Source of the DNA: Emmonsiellopsis sp. PD_33
Taxonomy: Eukaryota > Ascomycota > Eurotiomycetes > Onygenales > Ajellomycetaceae
Direction: 5' to 3'
Assembly: GCA_032988165.1 (NCBI GenBank)
Contig: JANTQF010000226.1
Span: 1 to 56,121, forward strand
DNA length: 56,121 bases
Under the pieces are notes generated by a model, which was not told the DNA's origin, searched no databases, and saw only the letters and a list, made by a program, of their open reading frames with translations. Shown here one piece after another: positions 11,985 through 21,827 of this stretch; the first letter of the stretch is position 1; every line of letters begins with the position of its first letter. The position numbers and the translations under genes were made by a program.

Positions 11985-14246
11985 TATGTTACTCTCAATT
12001 AAAATTACCTCATATTAATAGAAGGGTAGATGAGGACTCTGAAAATTAGGTCCTTCTGCATTCAGAGTTGAGTACTGTATGGTAGATTGAATCTGTAAAA
12101 TAGTTCTATTAAAATATGAGAATGTCTCCTATCTATTCTTTCCAATAAATTACACTCTACCTATATAGTTGAAGTTGATCTTATCTGGTCATCTGCATGA
12201 ACATTTATTGTTTTCACACTAATACTGTATGAAATTGGAGGGGAAAATTAATTCATTAGTGGAAAGATATAAGGTAAATTTCCTGGAGTAGTATTTAATT
12301 AAGCTTCTCCAGCTATATGAGTGCTATAGTTTCATAGGGGAGTTGACAACTTCTGCCATCCTAATGTGCATGTGCTGTTGAAACCTCTGGGACTTAACAA
12401 GTCTTAACACTAATAAGACTATGTCTTGAAAGTATAAAGATATTAATGTATGATTGGTAAGGTATTTTTCAGTATGAGAGAATGTTAGCATCTGATCTAG
12501 AGAGATAATTGGAATCTATATATAATGTAGTAGAAGGATTAGAAACTGTGCTCTACATTTCTTTTTTAGATTTAATAGTTCATTAGAGAGATTATGAATT
12601 GAAGTGATATCCTTCAGAGTCTGGAGAATCTACAGTAATGACTGGTATAGCTCTTGAGATATCTCAGTAGACTCTATTCATAAAGTGAAGACTGTTATAA
12701 AAGAATTCATATAATTTTTATTCTATTTATGAACAAGAAGCTCTGCAGGGTCATTAACTATGTAAATATAATTAACTTTACTATTGATGTGTAATGAGGT
12801 TATTAGATTATTACCTTAAATAGTTGGATTGAAGGAATTAACCTCTTGGACCTCAGAGTTTCTGGCCTCTTAGATCCTCAGAGGATGTTTGAATGTAGCA
12901 TTGATGTTGTTCATTTTATTCTTTTTAGTCTCAGTATAATGATTCACATTGTTGTTAATGTTATTATTTATGGTATATTCATCATCAGCTAATTTATGAG
13001 CTACCTGAATAGTATTTAGAAGCTAATATATCATGTTTGCTTCCTCATTTAATTTATAGAGCTTATTGTTAGAGTATGTAGCATCCCCATCATCATTGTT
13101 TTTAATAGGCTGGTTGGGTTGATCTGTTACCTGATTTTCTAAGTTAAAAGATCAAGTAAATAATTGAATTAGAATATAAATATATACCTCTACATTGCCT
13201 GGTATGGGCTCTGACATAAAATCTCAAGATTCCATGTCATGATTAAATATTAGATTATTTATATCAGTATTGATGTAATTTTTGGAGGTGTCCTGTGACA
13301 ATTTTGAATGTCAGCCTCTTAGAGCTGAGTACTTATTTGCTCCATGAAGGGTGTGTTTTCTAAGATGGTGAAGACTGTAGATAGCCATATTGCAGGTTGG
13401 ATTTTTTTAGAGGAAAAAGTGGGAAAATTGGAAAAGGAGTATGAATATGATAGCTCTGAAAAAAGAAATGAGGCTAAATGTGTACTAAATATACCTCTAA
13501 AAATAGGGGTCTCAAGTCATATTATCTGGTAGAACTATGAACTCTAATCTTTTTCATTTTCTTTTATTATCTATAGGTTTCCTTCTCTATTAGATATAAT
13601 TTCATTTTCATATCATTATCTGATCTACTTATTACTCAGTCATATCTGCCATTAACTCCTTTAGTTTGGAATTGAGTAGTATGGTTAGTTTCTATTCTAT
13701 AAATAAGAACTTTATGGATGTATTACTAATCAGAAGTAGCCTAATAGCTAGAAGGATGAGCTTCCTTCTGTAGACCCTATACTTACTAGGAGCAATAGCA
13801 TATCAATAGAAAGCTAGAATTGCATGAGTAGTATATCCTCTAATTCTAATGAACAGTGCAATTAAATTGTGTTAGAGTCCTATGAGCAAATAAATCATGC
13901 ATGAGAGAGAAACCTTTAGTAATAGATAAGATGATCATATCTTCTTACATTCTTCAGAAAAGTGAATGAACTGGTATTGTAGGTATTTTGAGATTACAGT
14001 CATAAATTATGTATGTGGACTGCAGTATGGAATGGTGCACTTAACAATTTTCAGATGTGAAAATGCAAGACACTTGACTATATGAAGATAAGAGTTGACC
14101 CAGATATCCAGTGGAATCCAACTGAAAACCCAGCTGAAGTTGGCTGTGGGTTAAGATAAATTTAGAGAGGATTGATGGAAATTTAATGATAGGTGAAGAA
14201 ATATGAAATATAAGCTAATTGATAATTCTAGAAGAACATTATTATA

Positions 14247-14800
14247 ATGAGCATGGAAATGGATTTTGAAGATGATGGCTCTGAATACTGACCTGATTAT
14301 CAATTATAGAGATCAATAATCAGCTATTTTATATACAGAGTGTTTGATAGGGTCACCAATGGGGATCCAGAGTGCTTATGATCAGTTGATAAAGCTCTGA
14401 CTTGAATTGAATAGGAAATATTATAGTGCTGGGCTGTGTAGTTGACACTGTCTATGAGTATTCTAAAGTTGGAATAAACTACTAACCTGTTGATTTTATT
14501 ATAGGAACATATCTGATGGGAAAAAGAGCTGAATAAAGCCAGCTATTTAGGATGTAGTATGTATAACTACACTGATGAGAAGAGTATCTTCCAGCATTTC
14601 TTCTAGGGGTTTACTTTGAATAAGTTTTGTTAGGTGTTCTATTGGACTGGGCTGATCCTAGACTATGAACAGTTCAATTCTATAGGGTAATGATATATCA
14701 AATATATGTGTTAGCACCTACAATTCTGGAGATCAATAGCTTATACCTCACCTAGAAATATATACAAATCTTACTACTCAGATTAAGCTGTGGGATGATC
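14247..14800 (+). pseudogene. possible decayed ORF in CpG-free block
   Basis: From an ATG at 14247 one plus frame reads as protein-like sequence (for example ISYFIYRVFDRVTNGDPECL, and later ELNKASYLGCSMYNYTDEKS) interrupted by TAG, TGA and TAA codons at positions where CAG, CGA or CAA would restore sense. This is the expected look of a mutated transposon gene. I do not recognise the family. The ends are approximate. Confidence 0.3.
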
Positions 14801-15922
14801 TAGTTGAAAGGGATGAGAATAGGTGTATCCAAGTTGGAGTATGAGATGAAGTTATTAATTTTTGGGACTATATAGCCTCTGTGGAACAATACAGTGATGT
14901 AGGCCAGGGGAACTTTGTGAAGCTAATTACCCATTGAAAACCTGAAAAGAAATGGAAGTTCAATTCCAAAGTTAAGAAGGCTGTGAAGAAGAAGATATAC
15001 TTTATCCCCATTTTAGGGTAGACAGGATCTGTGGCTTTGTAAGGTATAATCTATGGCTTTAGATGTAGGATGTGAATTGATAGCATTGGGTGCATTTTCA
15101 GAGCATATTTCTCACATGAAAATCAGGATAAAATGAATTGCTGGTTGCAGAGCTGAACATATTAAATAGAAAATAAAGGATTTAATGGTTTCATTGTGGA
15201 GGAGATAATTCTAATGCATGGTTAGAGAGAATGCATGGGTAGGGATTTTCAACTGAGTAATTATATATTCATTTTGGATTGCTTTCTATATATCTTCCAC
15301 ATAGTATTAGTTTAATTTGAGTATATTCACTGCTGCTAGGTAGTAAAATGAAGTATTTGTAAAGTATTTCTAATACCTATCTCAATGATATGATGAAAGA
15401 TGTGGGAAATTACTATACCTACTCTTTATTATTAATATGCACTCACTTCATAGATCTATATATATATATTTTGGAGCTATCAGTAGCTAGTTTGCATGCA
15501 TATCTAGATATTCTGAAAATAGTGAGGGTCCATATCATATATTATCTTAAAAGACATTAGTATGAGCTCATTCCATAGTTGTATTTGAGTTGGCTGGTTC
15601 AGTATATAGAAAATAAAAAGAGATGATGTTGATTTTAGAGGTGAACTGGAAATGAGTAAATAAAGTGACATGTTGATTACCAGATAGGATAGTCAGATGA
15701 TACCTAATTCATTATAAAATACCCATTTTTTCCTCTTCCTCTTCCTCTTCCTCTTTCTTCTTTAAATATACAGTCAGAACTCTGATTTTACATCTATCCC
15801 TCTCTCCTCTGCTGATATAGATGTCCTCCCCCCCTCTCTCACTTTGAAATATCAAGTAAGTAGTTATTATGCTTGAAGAAGCTTGAAATTTTGGAGATAT
15901 GAGAACTAACAACTTCTTTAGG

Positions 15923-16444
15923 ATGCCTCAAATAAAAGCTGCCTCTGCCTCTATCACCCCTTGTAAGACCTAGGGCAGTAAAACTGATTCTGAATCAAAG
16001 GAGAATTTTGAAGCTGCTGAGATTCAGGAAGTCTCTATATGTTACTACTGTGTGATGAACTATATCTATTCTAAGAATTTTAATTAACTCTATAATAAGC
16101 TCTCTAGGAGTAAGAATGTCTGCAGCAATTATATGTAGGATAAAAAAATGTGCACTGAGGTCTCTACAGAAATGTTAGAGTAGATTGGAAATAAATGGGT
16201 CTTACATAATAATTATTTTGATGCCTTGAATCTCTTTGTTAAGTCTATTCATGCTAAGAATGTCAATGATCATATGAATGCTGTGAAGGTGGAGTTGGCA
16301 GAGCTTATTGAAAAGGAGTCTAAAGTTAAAAAGAAGTCTACTATAGGTAGAGGGAGCTTAGTTGCCAGCAATGTTGAGAGTAGCCAGATAGAATTTGAAA
16401 AGGTTGCTGTACTGCAGAAGATTGCCTCTAAACTTAAACAATAA
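15923..16444 (+). pseudogene. decayed 174-codon ORF, possible Gag-like cysteine-motif protein
   Basis: A frame opening with ATG at 15923 runs to TAA at 16442-16444 with four internal stops (TAG, TAA, TAG, TAG), the first at 15971. Each could come from CAG or CAA by one C-to-T change. Between the stops the text is coherent: a Cys-rich part (ICYYC, then NVC and KKMC about 25-35 residues later) and an uninterrupted Lys/Glu-rich, coiled-coil-like C-terminus from 16226. The spacing of cysteines recalls small retroelement-associated proteins of fungi, but this is inference. The gene is dead as it stands. It is followed by more AT-rich repeat DNA. Confidence 0.45.
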
Positions 16445-17220
16445 TGAGAAATTGGGGAATGACAGCTCCAGTAGATAGTTAATTTGATTAAGGCAGTCAA
16501 GGTATGTGGACTCATTTAATTATTATATTAATATAGCTAATGAATTGTGAAATAGGGTGTAGGTAAAAATCTGAGCACTATTAGACTTAGAATTTGGAAC
16601 TTGAGAGATGAGGTCTGCAGCCTGGATGTATAGATATAATATTACCTAGGCTCAATATATTTTATAAATTCTATATGAATGACCCTATACTAATTAATAT
16701 CTTATTTATATAGGTGAAATGAAAGATGAGTATGAAGAGTGAGATGAAGTTATCTAGCTTAAAGTGCTATTCTCCCCCTACTCACTATAATACTCTAATT
16801 AAGAGTTTCAATAAATTTAACATTAATATGGGTTGAAGCCCCTCTCTCCCTATAATAGTACTAGAGATGGGAGATTATCATAGATGTGCCCATTTAGTGC
16901 CTGCTCCCCCTATTCACTTCAACAAACCTAACAATAAGATGGCTGGGGGGGAGGCACAGTTGATTCTGGAGGTTGAAGGAAAGGATGAAGATGCTACAAA
17001 GAGGGTGGGTAGTAAGTTCTTTTAGATTTTTTGGGTTTAGATATGAAGTTTGGTTTCTTTTTCTTTTTTCTAGATAGATAGATAGGGATAATACAATGAA
17101 TAGATGTTCTTTTTAATTATTTCTCTATTCTAAAAATGAAAATATAATGAAATATCAAAGTTCTACCTCAGGGGTGAGTGTATACACAGTAAATCCAATA
17201 CTCTATAGTTATATTATAGC

Positions 17221-17597
17221 TCTGATGTGTAGAATGATGACAGGACAGTGTGGTAATTAGCCTCCATTATAATTTGCTCTCTGATATATTTGCTAGAGCA
17301 TTATACCAGATGAATTGTTAATGAAATATTAACATTATATTTTAGAGAATGATAAGTATACTGTTAAATTGAGGTTTACTATTATATCATTACTCTGACA
17401 TATAGAATGATGGCAGGACAGTGTGGTAATTAGCCTCCATTATAATTTACTCTCTGATATATTTGCTAGAGCATTGTGCCAGATGAATTGTTAATGAAAT
17501 ATTAACATTATATTTCAGAGAATGGTAGGTATACTATTAAATTGAGGTTTACTAGCATATCATTACTCTGATGCATAGAATGGTAGTAGAATAGGAT
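17221..17597. repeat. 173-bp tandem repeat, 2.2 copies
   Basis: Units begin at 17221, 17394 and 17567 with TCTGATGTGTAGAATGATG-like sequence, so the period is exactly 173 bp twice. The first two copies are nearly identical apart from scattered transitions; the third is partial. Diverged fragments (AATGGAATATTAATGTTAGA, GGAGAATGG) continue to about 17780, suggesting an older, longer array next to the block edge. Confidence 0.9.
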
Positions 17598-18143
17598 GAT
17601 AGTAGTCTATGATTTCATAGAATAGTCATATATTATTAAAATCCTTCATGATTTTAATATATACAGGTCAAAAGCTTTAACATAAATGGAATATTAATGT
17701 TAGATTTTGGAGAATGGTGATTCCATGGTAAAATCCACTTTCCATGGTGATATGATGGCTCTGATTCATGTAATGGTGTCAGAGCTGTTGGAGCACTGTT
17801 CTGGTGGACCATGAAAATCCAGTATGGATGTCTGTCTAATTGGCCTAGAAGGGTAATGGTGTTCATTCTTAATGTTCTCCAACGGGGTTAGTGGGTGTTA
17901 GGGCGGTGTGCAATAGAGATGAAGGTATATGTACAAGCTAATGGAGTCGGCATCTGGTTCTGGATAAATAATTAAAAAGAGAGAGATGTATTGATGGCTA
18001 TTTTAGATATCTATCGGGCATGGTACATGAGAAAGCCACAGAACAGATAAGCACTGATTCAATTAACATTACAGATCTTCCGACGCTCTCCCTTGCAATG
18101 AACATTAAAAAAAAAAAAAAAAAAAAACAACGCCAGCGCCAGC

Positions 18144-18953
18144 TCATTTGCACATTAACTTCCAATCGCCCACACCTATTACAAATGGTAAAACAAAAGA
18201 AGCGGAAACAAGAAAGAAAAAAAGAGGTAAGGGCAGGCCTCTCAACATACATCCAGCCCATTCTCCTTTTCTGAATTTTTGGCATTCCTCCCAAAATTGC
18301 GTATAGAGCTGGCCCAGCTGGGAGGTGGTGTCGTCTTTCGGCTTGCTCCCAGAGTGCAGGTCCAGTTCTGTTAGATATTTTTGAAAGGTCTTCTCGATCG
18401 CCGGGGGAGCCTCGCCATATTGCAGAACCAGCGTTGCGCGTTTGTTCAGGATCGCTATCGTCTCTGAATCTTTGCCGTGTTCTAGGAACATGAGTTAGTT
18501 GATGAACATAAGCCTTGTCGAAACAGAATAAGTATATATGCATGACCTTGGGTTGGTTCAACCACACTGGCACTTACCGAGGACGAGGATGTCGCCATAT
18601 GTCCGACCATATAGGATTCGGATGATTTCTGCATCCTTTGACCCTCCATTCAAAACGAGGTTGGCATCCGCCACCGCGTCCCCGTAATGGGCAACAGCAC
18701 TTCGACTGTCAAGGGGTTCAATGTATATTGGCTCTTCTCCCAGGAAATTTCTGCGAAATGTCGCGAACAGGCGTAGTCGGACCGTCATATATCCTTCGCT
18801 GGTGAGCGTCAGAATCTTCACTTGGTCTTCAAGAGCCTCGAGTCTCGCATCATTGTCTTTCATTTGCATCTCCAGCCTCGACTCTTTGCTTCTCCGGTCA
18901 TCATCATTCCAATAAACGACGTTTTCGCTGCTCTGGTCATACTCGGTCGCCAT
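18144..18953 (-). CDS. uncharacterised fungal protein, N-terminal coiled coil
   Basis: Three-exon model on the minus strand: 18953-18578, 18481-18251 and 18175-18144, giving 212 aa. The first intron (18482-18577) has a GTAAGT donor and TAG acceptor. The second (18176-18250) has a GTATGT donor, a strong pyrimidine tract and TAG acceptor. The protein starts MATEYDQSSENVVYWNDDD. A charged heptad-like segment (residues about 22-50, ESRLEMQMKDNDARLEALEDQ) suggests a coiled coil, followed by a mixed globular part. I do not recognise the family. The 75-nt second intron is a multiple of three and has no stop, so the unspliced mRNA would encode a 25-residue hydrophobic insert before the same C-terminus. 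The gene begins to lie in normal DNA only about 260 bp from the edge of the CpG-free block. Confidence 0.6.
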
Positions 18954-19779
18954 TTTGGCGTCTTCTCCCGGTCTTGAGATGACTAGTTGCTTGGAGGCTT
19001 AAAACCAGTCTCTGTCCCCTGTGTGCTGGTACGGGCAGGGTCAGCCGGAGTTCCGAAAAAGTACAAATACTGTAGATATTTGTTGCATTTCTGAGGCAGC
19101 TAGATGATATCCAGACGGTGAAGAGTCAAGTCCAAACTGACTCGGCACCGTCCGGGTTTGTTGATGACGTAGAGAACAACTGTTCCTCTTAAAAAGGTCT
19201 GGGAAAGTTATTTAAGTTATTTAAGTTATTTAAGCTTCTAAAGCTGATGGTTAGTTGGGGGTGAATGTTTGGATAGGCTGAGCTCGTTTATTTAATTTTG
19301 TTGGTGATGGGTGGCCCGGGATTTGGTGAAAAGACGTGGTTAACTTAGTTAATGAATGTTGGAACAGGTTGAAATATTTAGCAAATTCATTTGCGGAGCA
19401 TAGTGAAGCAATTAACTATTTAATACGGCATTCCAAGATGAATTGGCAGAAAAGGGGTAGCTGCAACAATGGATTTAATCGGCTCTTCCTGAAATTCTCA
19501 CGAAGAAGAAAGAACTCATATATAGGATATCTACAGATTCTACACTGTCTGTCTCTCATGGATCAATTCTACGCATGAATTGATCTAGTATGCGGCACAC
19601 TGGCGCGTCAATGGCGCTAAGTCCAGAGTTATTTAAATAGTTAACTATGTCAACAAGGCTGACGACATCATTCAAGTCCTCGCTGTCCGCCAGCATGCTC
19701 AACTTTTCTGTATCAAGCTCTTCCTGGATAGGTTGAGTGCCTAGTAACATTACTCAAGCGAACCGCTGCCAGAGAAGTA
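18954..19779. other. intergenic, with unresolved minus-strand ORF
   Basis: Contains the upstream region of the minus gene and a repeat of TTATTTAAG (three copies around 19208-19236). A minus-strand frame at 19750-19556 (64 codons, MLLGTQPIQEELDTEKLSML...) has ordinary protein composition. A second minus frame over 19923-19752 (FLAADFNTWVAQYSG...) also reads like protein, but I could not join the two with consensus splice sites in phase. They may be a remnant of a minus-strand gene or simply shadows of the 5' end of the plus-strand gene. Confidence 0.35.
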
Positions 19780-21658
19780 ATGTTCGCAAGCGCCCGTTCG
19801 AGAGCGTTGGATGACTTGCTCTGGGGTGTCGGAACAGATAATATCGAGTTCATCGAATCCTGGCAATACTCCGCTGTACTGTGCTACCCAGGTATTAAAA
19901 TCCGCAGCTAGAAACGCATGCTAACTCATTGGCCTCAAGGTTTCAAGTTCTTCTTCTGCGGAAGACAGACGCAGGCTCCGTTTCGGTAGGCTGACTGATG
20001 CCGATGTTGAAGACTGGCTTCAGCAACGAGCCATATACGGGCCGCCGGCACCCCCCATCGCTGATGCAAAGCTCGTTGGCGGATTTCGCCTTTTAATATC
20101 TGAGCAAGAGTACTACAAACCTCCAAGTTATTCCATTAGCAGGGAATCGTATTTGAGGATCGAAGAAGCATTCCATCTCCCACAGGCAACACTTGAAGGG
20201 TTATCAAACGAACACGGTATATTCTCTCACTATGAAGAATACGAAGACAATGACCCCGGAAAACTAAGAAGGATAGGTTCGAGGAATTTCCCAATATAAC
20301 CCCCAAACCAAGGGGGGGACAAAATTCTAACATGCCCCCTAGCATTTTTAATCCGCGCACCCCAAAAATACCAAGTCGCCAACTACGGCCTCGCGATCTC
20401 CTACGACTTCAAAACCAGATTTGCAACGGGGATCCTGCACGGGACAGGTGTCGTTCAAGGGGGGGATGACTTCCATCTATGGCAGAAATGCCCTTCTGCC
20501 GAGCTACTTGAGCTCATCAAAGAAATCCCCGATCTCTCTGCAGAGCCGCTCTTTCTACCCACACTCCTCCTCCAACATCATCTTCATCGCGCAAGGCATT
20601 TCTGCACCATCCAGCTTGTCGAAGAGTACGATGCCATCCAACGACGCCTGGGCATGTCTCGTGCAGGCCGGCTGCGCCGCATGGGACCCTACCGAGATCC
20701 AGTCGGAGAAGGGACGATTGCGGAAACGAGAGTTAATTTGCGGAATTTAACGGGCGAGATGAGCACGTTCATGACGGAAACGATCATGTATTGCCAAATA
20801 TCCGAATGGCATTTGGAATATCTTGACTTTCTTTCCGGGGCTAGAAATATAGTCACCACGTCCAGATCGGGAGGGAGCACGGCCCATACGGACGAAGATA
20901 GAGCGATAAATGAGTCTATAGCATTCTTAGATTCGGTTGCGAAGGGACTGAAACGTCACAACACCGCGTCGAAGGAAAGGGCCCAGGCAGACTTCAACGT
21001 GGTATGTTTGTGCCATTTCTCCGTTGGGGGCTGCCTGCCTTTTCCAAAATCCTAATGGAGTCTACATAGCTATACAGCATCATAGCACAACTAGACAATC
21101 GCCTAAACGCTAAAATGAGCGCGTCAAGCAGCCGGGACAGCATGGCTATGAAAACACTAGCCTTCATCACGGCCATTTTCCTCCCTGGAACCTTTGTGGC
21201 GGTAAGTTGAGCTTCGGATAAATACTACTACTTACCCTCCCTATCTTGACCTTTATTAAAAACATTATGCTAAATATATATGCGACGCGCAGACAATTTT
21301 CAGCATGGACATGTTCACCTGGCAGGGCTCGGGATCGGAATCGGGATCGGGATCGGAATCGGGATCGGGATCGGGATCGGAATCCAACAAGTCCCCCTCG
21401 AACGGGCGCATGGTTTCCCCTGATTTCTGGGTCTACTGGGTGGTATCGATCCCGCTGACTTTGCTAGTCATTGTGGGGTGGCGGGTCTGGTGGAACTGGG
21501 AGAAGAAGAATTTTGACGAAGATGTACGGACTGAGATTGAAAATATTGAGGAGCCGATGCGGTGGCATGAGGCAAAGGAGGCACCGTTGGGGAGGATTGG
21601 GAAGGGGACGTGGTTTAGAAAAAGGAGGGATGGAACAAGGGCAGGTAAGGAAGTGTGA
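19780..21658 (+). CDS. CorA-like Mg2+ transporter family membrane protein
   Basis: Exons from the second on are firm: to 20276, 20343-21001, 21070-21201 and 21293-21658, in phase. The first exon (ATG at 19780, joined near 19875 to about 19934) is tentative. The core reads GFRLLISEQEYYKPPS, then APQKYQVANYGLAISYDF, then a long helical region, then two C-terminal membrane helices (LAFITAIFLPGTFVATIF and FWVYWVVSIPLTLLVIVGW). This is the arrangement of the large fungal CorA-like family. The first helix is followed by SMDMF where true CorA has YGMNF, so the GMN selectivity motif is absent and Mg2+ transport should not be assumed. The loop between the helices carries a (GS/ES)n repeat. The 5' part of exon 20343-21001 is C-rich and the 3' part G-rich on the coding strand. 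Confidence 0.75.
21329..21384 (+). repeat. hexanucleotide repeat coding GS/ES in CorA-like loop
   Basis: Nine units of GGGATC or GGAATC in frame give an alternating Gly-Ser/Glu-Ser tract between the two membrane helices of the CorA-like protein. As the unit is six bases, length changes stay in frame, so alleles may differ in length. Confidence 0.85.
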
Positions 21659-21827
21659 GATGCGAGGATATTACGACCATCGGCGTTTTCACAATTATTT
21701 CGGGCAAGGGGCAATGAATTGATTCTAGCATCGTGAATACCCTTACTTAAAGTGACAGATGAAACTATTAATTCCTTCCCAATTTCCCTACCCCCTAACT
21801 ATCCAAATCCCAAATGTACTGACCTAA

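Larger units (their letters stand above)
6592..17882. repeat. 11.3-kb CpG-free, AT-rich mutated repeat block
   Basis: Reading this interval line by line I found no CpG dinucleotide. CpG occurs at 6590-6591 and again at 17883-17884, and is common in the genes on both sides. TpG, CpA and GpC remain frequent, so the loss is specific to CpG and not just a result of low GC. The block is AT-rich, full of stop codons in all frames, and carries several tandem repeat families and at least two decayed reading frames whose stops are TAG/TAA/TGA, as expected from C-to-T change. This is the pattern of repeat-directed cytosine mutation (RIP or RIP-like) and/or deamination of methylated CpG in old transposons. 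Which element families were present cannot be read with certainty. No intact gene is supported inside. Confidence 0.9.

Noticed and set aside
18105..18126. A-run of about 20 as the poly(A) tail of a retrocopy
   Set aside because: The nearby gene is on the minus strand, where this reads as poly-T, and it has introns, so it is not a retrocopy.
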